36,641 nt of DNA from Lachnospiraceae bacterium (lineage in GTDB: Bacteria > Bacillota > Clostridia > Lachnospirales > Lachnospiraceae), in assembly GCA_017387565.1 (NCBI GenBank), contig JAFOEY010000001.1, positions 1 to 36,641 of the forward strand, in the 5' to 3' direction. The notes below the pieces were generated by a model, which saw only the letters and a list, made by a program, of their open reading frames with translations, did not search any database and was not told the DNA's origin. Below, one piece after another: positions 33,768 to 36,641 of this stretch; the stretch's first letter is position 1; each line of letters starts with the position of its first letter. The position numbers and the translations under genes are program-made.

Positions 33768-34916
33768 ATGCGGTTTGAAGAGTTGGAAACACCATGCTAT
33801 GTAATTGATGAAAAGAAATTAAAACACAATTTAACTATTTTGAGCCGGTTGGAAAAAGACACAGGATGCCATATTTTACTTGCTCAAAAAGCATTTTCTT
33901 ATTATCCCGCTTATCCATTAATTGGACAATATATTAGTGGTACTACGGCGAGTGGACTTTTTGAAGCAAAATTAGGCTACGAAGAATTGAAATTAAAAGT
34001 TGAAAATAAAGAAAATCACGTTTTTTGTCCGGGATATAAAGCCTGTGAGATGGATGAACTGGATGAAATTTGTGATCATCTTATTTTTAATTCCCTGACA
34101 CAATATGAAAAATTACATGGATATTGCAAGAAATCAAGTGTGGGACTTCGCATTAATCCGGAATGTTCTACGCAGGATGGACATGCAATTTATGACCCTT
34201 GTGCACCTTTTTCCAGACTGGGAATTCGTGTGGATGAACTGAAACAGAAATTTGGGAAAAAATTGCCAAAAGACATAGAAGGTATGCATTTTCATACTCT
34301 TTGTGAACAGAATTCCGATGATTTGGATAAGACTTTATCTGTTGTAGAAGAAAAGTTTCAGGATTATTTGAAACAAATTAAATGGATAAATTTTGGTGGT
34401 GGACATCATATTACAAGATGTGATTATGACTTAGAGCTTTTAAAAAAATGCATTGTGCGTATGCAGGAAAAATATGGCGTCAATGTCTATCTTGAACCGG
34501 GGGAGGCAATCGCTTTGAATGCAGGATATTTTGTGACACAAGTAGTAGATGTTGTTCATAATGAAATGGATATACTGATTTTAGACGGTTCTGCAGCCTG
34601 CCATATGCCGGATGTGTTGGAAATGCCGTACAGGCCACCTCTTAAAAATAGTGGCGAAGTGGGAGAGAAGAAGTATTTATATCGTCTGGCATCTTCTACA
34701 TGTCTTGCCGGAGATATTATTGGAGACTATTCTTTTGATAAAGAAATAAAAATTGGTGATAAACTTGTCTTTGAAGATATGGCAATATATTCCATGGTAA
34801 AAAATAACACCTTTAACGGAATGCCTTTGCCTGATATTGTTTATATGAATGAATGTGGAGAATGTCATATTCAAAAAGCATTTTGTTATTCTGATTTCAA
34901 GCATAGACTTGGATGA
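33768..34916 (+). CDS. nspC: carboxynorspermidine/carboxyspermidine decarboxylase
   Basis: The 382-residue PLP enzyme of alanine-racemase fold decarboxylates the product of the preceding dehydrogenase to spermidine or norspermidine. The PLP lysine is Lys41 in LLAQKAFSYYP. GLRINPECST, HFHTLCEQ, NFGGGHHIT and EPGEAIALNAG are conserved, and the active cysteine region is NECGECHIQKAFCYSDF. AGGAATGG precedes the ATG. The gene is intact and followed after 20 bases by the agmatine deiminase gene. Confidence 0.93.
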   Translation: MRFEELETPCYVIDEKKLKHNLTILSRLEKDTGCHILLAQKAFSYYPAYPLIGQYISGTTASGLFEAKLGYEELKLKVENKENHVFCPGYKACEMDELDEICDHLIFNSLTQYEKLHGYCKKSSVGLRINPECSTQDGHAIYDPCAPFSRLGIRVDELKQKFGKKLPKDIEGMHFHTLCEQNSDDLDKTLSVVEEKFQDYLKQIKWINFGGGHHITRCDYDLELLKKCIVRMQEKYGVNVYLEPGEAIALNAGYFVTQVVDVVHNEMDILILDGSAACHMPDVLEMPYRPPLKNSGEVGEKKYLYRLASSTCLAGDIIGDYSFDKEIKIGDKLVFEDMAIYSMVKNNTFNGMPLPDIVYMNECGECHIQKAFCYSDFKHRLG

Positions 34917-34936
34917 TTTAAAATGAGGATGGCTTC

Positions 34937-35200
34937 ATGACAACGAATAAGATGACAACGAATAAGATGACAACGGATAAGATAACAACGGATAAGATGA
35001 CAACGGATAAGATAACAACGGATATGACAATAACAGATAAGACAATAACGGATAAGACAATAACAGATAAGATAACAGATAAGACAATAACAGATAAGAT
35101 AACAGTTGAGATAACGGATGAGATAACAGATGAGATAACAGATGAGATAACGGATAATATAACAGCCGAAAAGATAATAACAGATAAGATATCAGATGAT
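34937..35200 (+). repeat. minisatellite of 15- and 12-base units inside aguA
   Basis: Units such as ATGACAACGGATAAG, ACAATAACAGATAAG and ATAACAGATGAG follow one another in frame, coding MTTDK, TITDK and ITDE. All unit lengths seen are multiples of three. The copy closest to the start codon is most regular. Confidence 0.9.
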
Positions 35201-36298
35201 TTTAAAATGAGAATGCCGGGAGAATTTGAGCCTCATGATGGATGTATTATGATATGGCCAACTCGTCCGGGCTCGTGGATCTATGACGGACGTGACGCAA
35301 AACAGACGTTTTCTGAAATAGCAGATGTGATTGCAAAAGATGAACATCTCTATATGCTGACTGATAAAGAACATTATCAAGAGGTAGTGGCAGAATTGTC
35401 ACAAAAACAAAATTATTCTAATATGACAGTTCTGATAGTTGACAGTGATGATGCCTGGGCACGTGATGTTGCACCGACATTTGTGTTGGATTCACCAACC
35501 ACAAGATGCGGAATATCCTGGAAATTCAATGCATGGGGCGGTGATTATAATGGTCTGTATCGACATTATGAAAAGGATGACAGACTTGCCAAAGTGTTCT
35601 GTGATATTACGAAAGAACATGTGATAGAACTGTCAGATTTTGTCCTTGAGGGTGGTTCGATTCATTCGGATGGAGAAGGAACTATCCTGACAACAGAAGC
35701 CTGTCTGTTGAGTCCCGGAAGAAATCCACAGTTGTCACGCAAAGAAATAGAACAAATGTTATGCAAATATCTTGGCGGAGAAAAAGTGATATGGTTGTCA
35801 CATGGTATCTGGCAGGATGAGACGGATGAGCATGTTGATAACATCTGTGCTTTTATAAAACCGGGGGTAGTAGTGCTGGCATGGACAGATGATAAAACAG
35901 ATCCTCAATATCCCTATTCAAAACAAGCGTATGATATTTTATCTAAAGAAAAAGACGCAAAAGGAAGAAGCTTTGAAATAATCAAATTGCCGATTCCCAA
36001 AAAAGCGGTCTGTATTTCCAAATATGAATATGATGGATTCGTGTTTGAAGAAGGAGAAGATGAGCGGGAAGTAGGAGAACGGTTAGCTGCGAGTTATGTT
36101 AATTTTTATATTTCTAACCATAGTGTTCTGGTTCCACAGTTTGAAGATGAGCATGATCAACTTGCTGTCGAAATTTTGCGGGATGCATTTGAGGATAGAG
36201 AGATTGTTCCTATAAAGGCAAGGAGTATTATTGTCGGCGGAGGAAATATTCATTGTATTACCCAGCAGATTCCCAAAGTATTGTGTGACTGCATATAA
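34937..36298 (+). CDS. aguA: agmatine deiminase with repetitive N-terminal extension
   Basis: The enzyme turns agmatine into N-carbamoylputrescine and ammonia. The catalytic domain begins at residue 91 (MRMPGEFEPHDGC). Conserved blocks are DDAWARDVAPTF, EGGSIHSDGEGT, DETDEHVDN and GGGNIHCITQQ, with catalytic Cys440. The first 90 residues are a Thr/Ile/Asp/Lys repeat translated from 15- and 12-base DNA repeats, absent from the ~370-residue family norm. The only good ribosome site (GAGGATGG) is before ATG 34937, so the repeat is probably translated. N-carbamoylputrescine amidase (aguB) is not in the window and may lie beyond it. Confidence 0.92.
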   Translation: MTTNKMTTNKMTTDKITTDKMTTDKITTDMTITDKTITDKTITDKITDKTITDKITVEITDEITDEITDEITDNITAEKIITDKISDDFKMRMPGEFEPHDGCIMIWPTRPGSWIYDGRDAKQTFSEIADVIAKDEHLYMLTDKEHYQEVVAELSQKQNYSNMTVLIVDSDDAWARDVAPTFVLDSPTTRCGISWKFNAWGGDYNGLYRHYEKDDRLAKVFCDITKEHVIELSDFVLEGGSIHSDGEGTILTTEACLLSPGRNPQLSRKEIEQMLCKYLGGEKVIWLSHGIWQDETDEHVDNICAFIKPGVVVLAWTDDKTDPQYPYSKQAYDILSKEKDAKGRSFEIIKLPIPKKAVCISKYEYDGFVFEEGEDEREVGERLAASYVNFYISNHSVLVPQFEDEHDQLAVEILRDAFEDREIVPIKARSIIVGGGNIHCITQQIPKVLCDCI

Positions 36299-36354
36299 CG
36301 AATAATTTCAGACATAAGATTAAGAAGAACGAAATAAACAAAACAATATGAAAA

Positions 36355-36450
36355 GAAATAGAAAAACGCAATAAACAAAAAATAAAACGAGAGAAATAGA
36401 AAAGCGCAATAAACAAAAAATAAAATGAAAGAAATAGAAAAATGCAATTA
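36355..36450. repeat. 38-bp tandem repeat, about 2.5 copies
   Basis: GAAATAGAAAAACGCAATAA at 36355 recurs at 36393 and 36431 (38-base steps), with ACAAAAAATAAAACGA between. A degenerate earlier copy starts near 36329. It lies between aguA and the palindromic element; no gene is seen from 36299 to the window end. Confidence 0.85.
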
Positions 36451-36470
36451 ATGTAATATAAAATGATGTT

Positions 36471-36641
36471 GGGGTCAAAAGGTATTTTGCCCCCCATGAT
36501 ACCAACGGATTGCTACGCACCTTGTGCTCTCGCAATCCTAAAACATTCGAAATCCGCCCTAATCGGGCTACTTTCTCATGTTTTGCGGGTCCCAAAGTCA
36601 TACTTTTTCATGCGAGCATGAAAAGTATGACCTTTTGACCC
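36471..36641. mobile_element. MITE-like palindromic element (right edge of window)
   Basis: GGGTCAAAAGGT (36472-36483) and ACCTTTTGACCC (36630-36641) are perfect 12-base terminal inverted repeats enclosing about 147 bases. Inside, GTCATACTTTTTCATG (36597-36612) pairs with CATGAAAAGTATGAC (36617-36631) around CGAG. Fragments recur at 26705-26759 (same strand) and 7295-7368 (inverted). No transposase is coded; the long minus-strand frame through it is not a credible gene. The element may extend past the window. Confidence 0.75.

Noticed and set aside
36320-36601. Minus-strand frame of 93 codons starting MTLGPAKHEKVARLGRISN
   Set aside because: It runs across the palindromic element and the 38-bp repeats. 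The same peptide start occurs at the repeat copy near 7306 with no ribosome site, so it is a repeat artefact.

Overview
The window looks like chromosomal DNA of a low-GC, strictly anaerobic Firmicute, most likely a gut Lachnospiraceae-type Clostridium relative. This is inferred from AT-rich codon use, strong AGGAGG ribosome sites, a CIRCE heat-shock operator, an oxygen-sensitive [FeFe] hydrogenase fused to rubrerythrin, an MscL with a zinc-ribbon tail, a PocR-domain sensor, a DUF3048 lipoprotein and a SpeA/SpeE/NspC/AguA polyamine operon. No tRNA, rRNA, CRISPR array, transposase or replication origin was found.

Positions 1-3.5 kb are an eroded accessory region: the tail of an HTH gene butted onto a headless KilA-N gene, three unrecognised small genes (two membrane proteins), a YbaK-type tRNA deacylase, a 52-residue ORF and a DUF1697 gene that has lost its middle. 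Then come a membrane diguanylate cyclase (3.6-4.7 kb) and the hydrogenase-rubredoxin-rubrerythrin fusion (4.8-6.8 kb), whose rubrerythrin half keeps its own ribosome site and ATG. From 6.9 to 9.7 kb lie a truncated TPR gene, an aldo-keto reductase, a TetR remnant and an AraC regulator. The AraC gene is divergent from a sugar-isomerase/PfkB-kinase/class II aldolase cassette (9.8-12.9 kb).

Positions 13.1-16.1 kb carry two EamA permeases and a ketopantoate-reductase-like enzyme. At 16.2-17.2 kb a CIRCE-controlled promoter drives hsp20 and an unknown 94-residue partner. A MATE exporter and a convergent AraC gene overlap at their 3' ends (17.5-19.7 kb). A decayed sugar locus follows (20.0-21.9 kb): a transporter-like fragment, an intact AGE-family isomerase and a fructokinase remnant. 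At 22.0-24.4 kb a promoter with twin FadR-type boxes precedes an HPr-like protein without the phosphorylatable histidine, a broken ORF, lrgA, lrgB and a FadR-type GntR regulator.

Further on are an ECF sigma factor with an RsiV-like anti-sigma factor (25.1-26.7 kb), a soluble PocR/chemoreceptor-like protein, mscL and a DUF3048 lipoprotein. After a 490-bp leader region with a clear intrinsic terminator comes the polyamine operon (30.0-36.3 kb): arginine decarboxylase, spermidine synthase, carboxynorspermidine dehydrogenase and decarboxylase, and agmatine deiminase. The last carries an unusual minisatellite-encoded 90-residue N-terminus.

Two repeat families tie the window together. One is a MITE-like palindromic element, almost complete at the right edge, with fragments at 7.3 kb and 26.7 kb that touch gene 3' ends. 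The other is a 74-bp tandem unit present at both 17.2 kb and 24.7 kb. The many broken genes (about ten) show that this stretch is actively losing genes. All names rest on reading motifs by eye; no database search was run.
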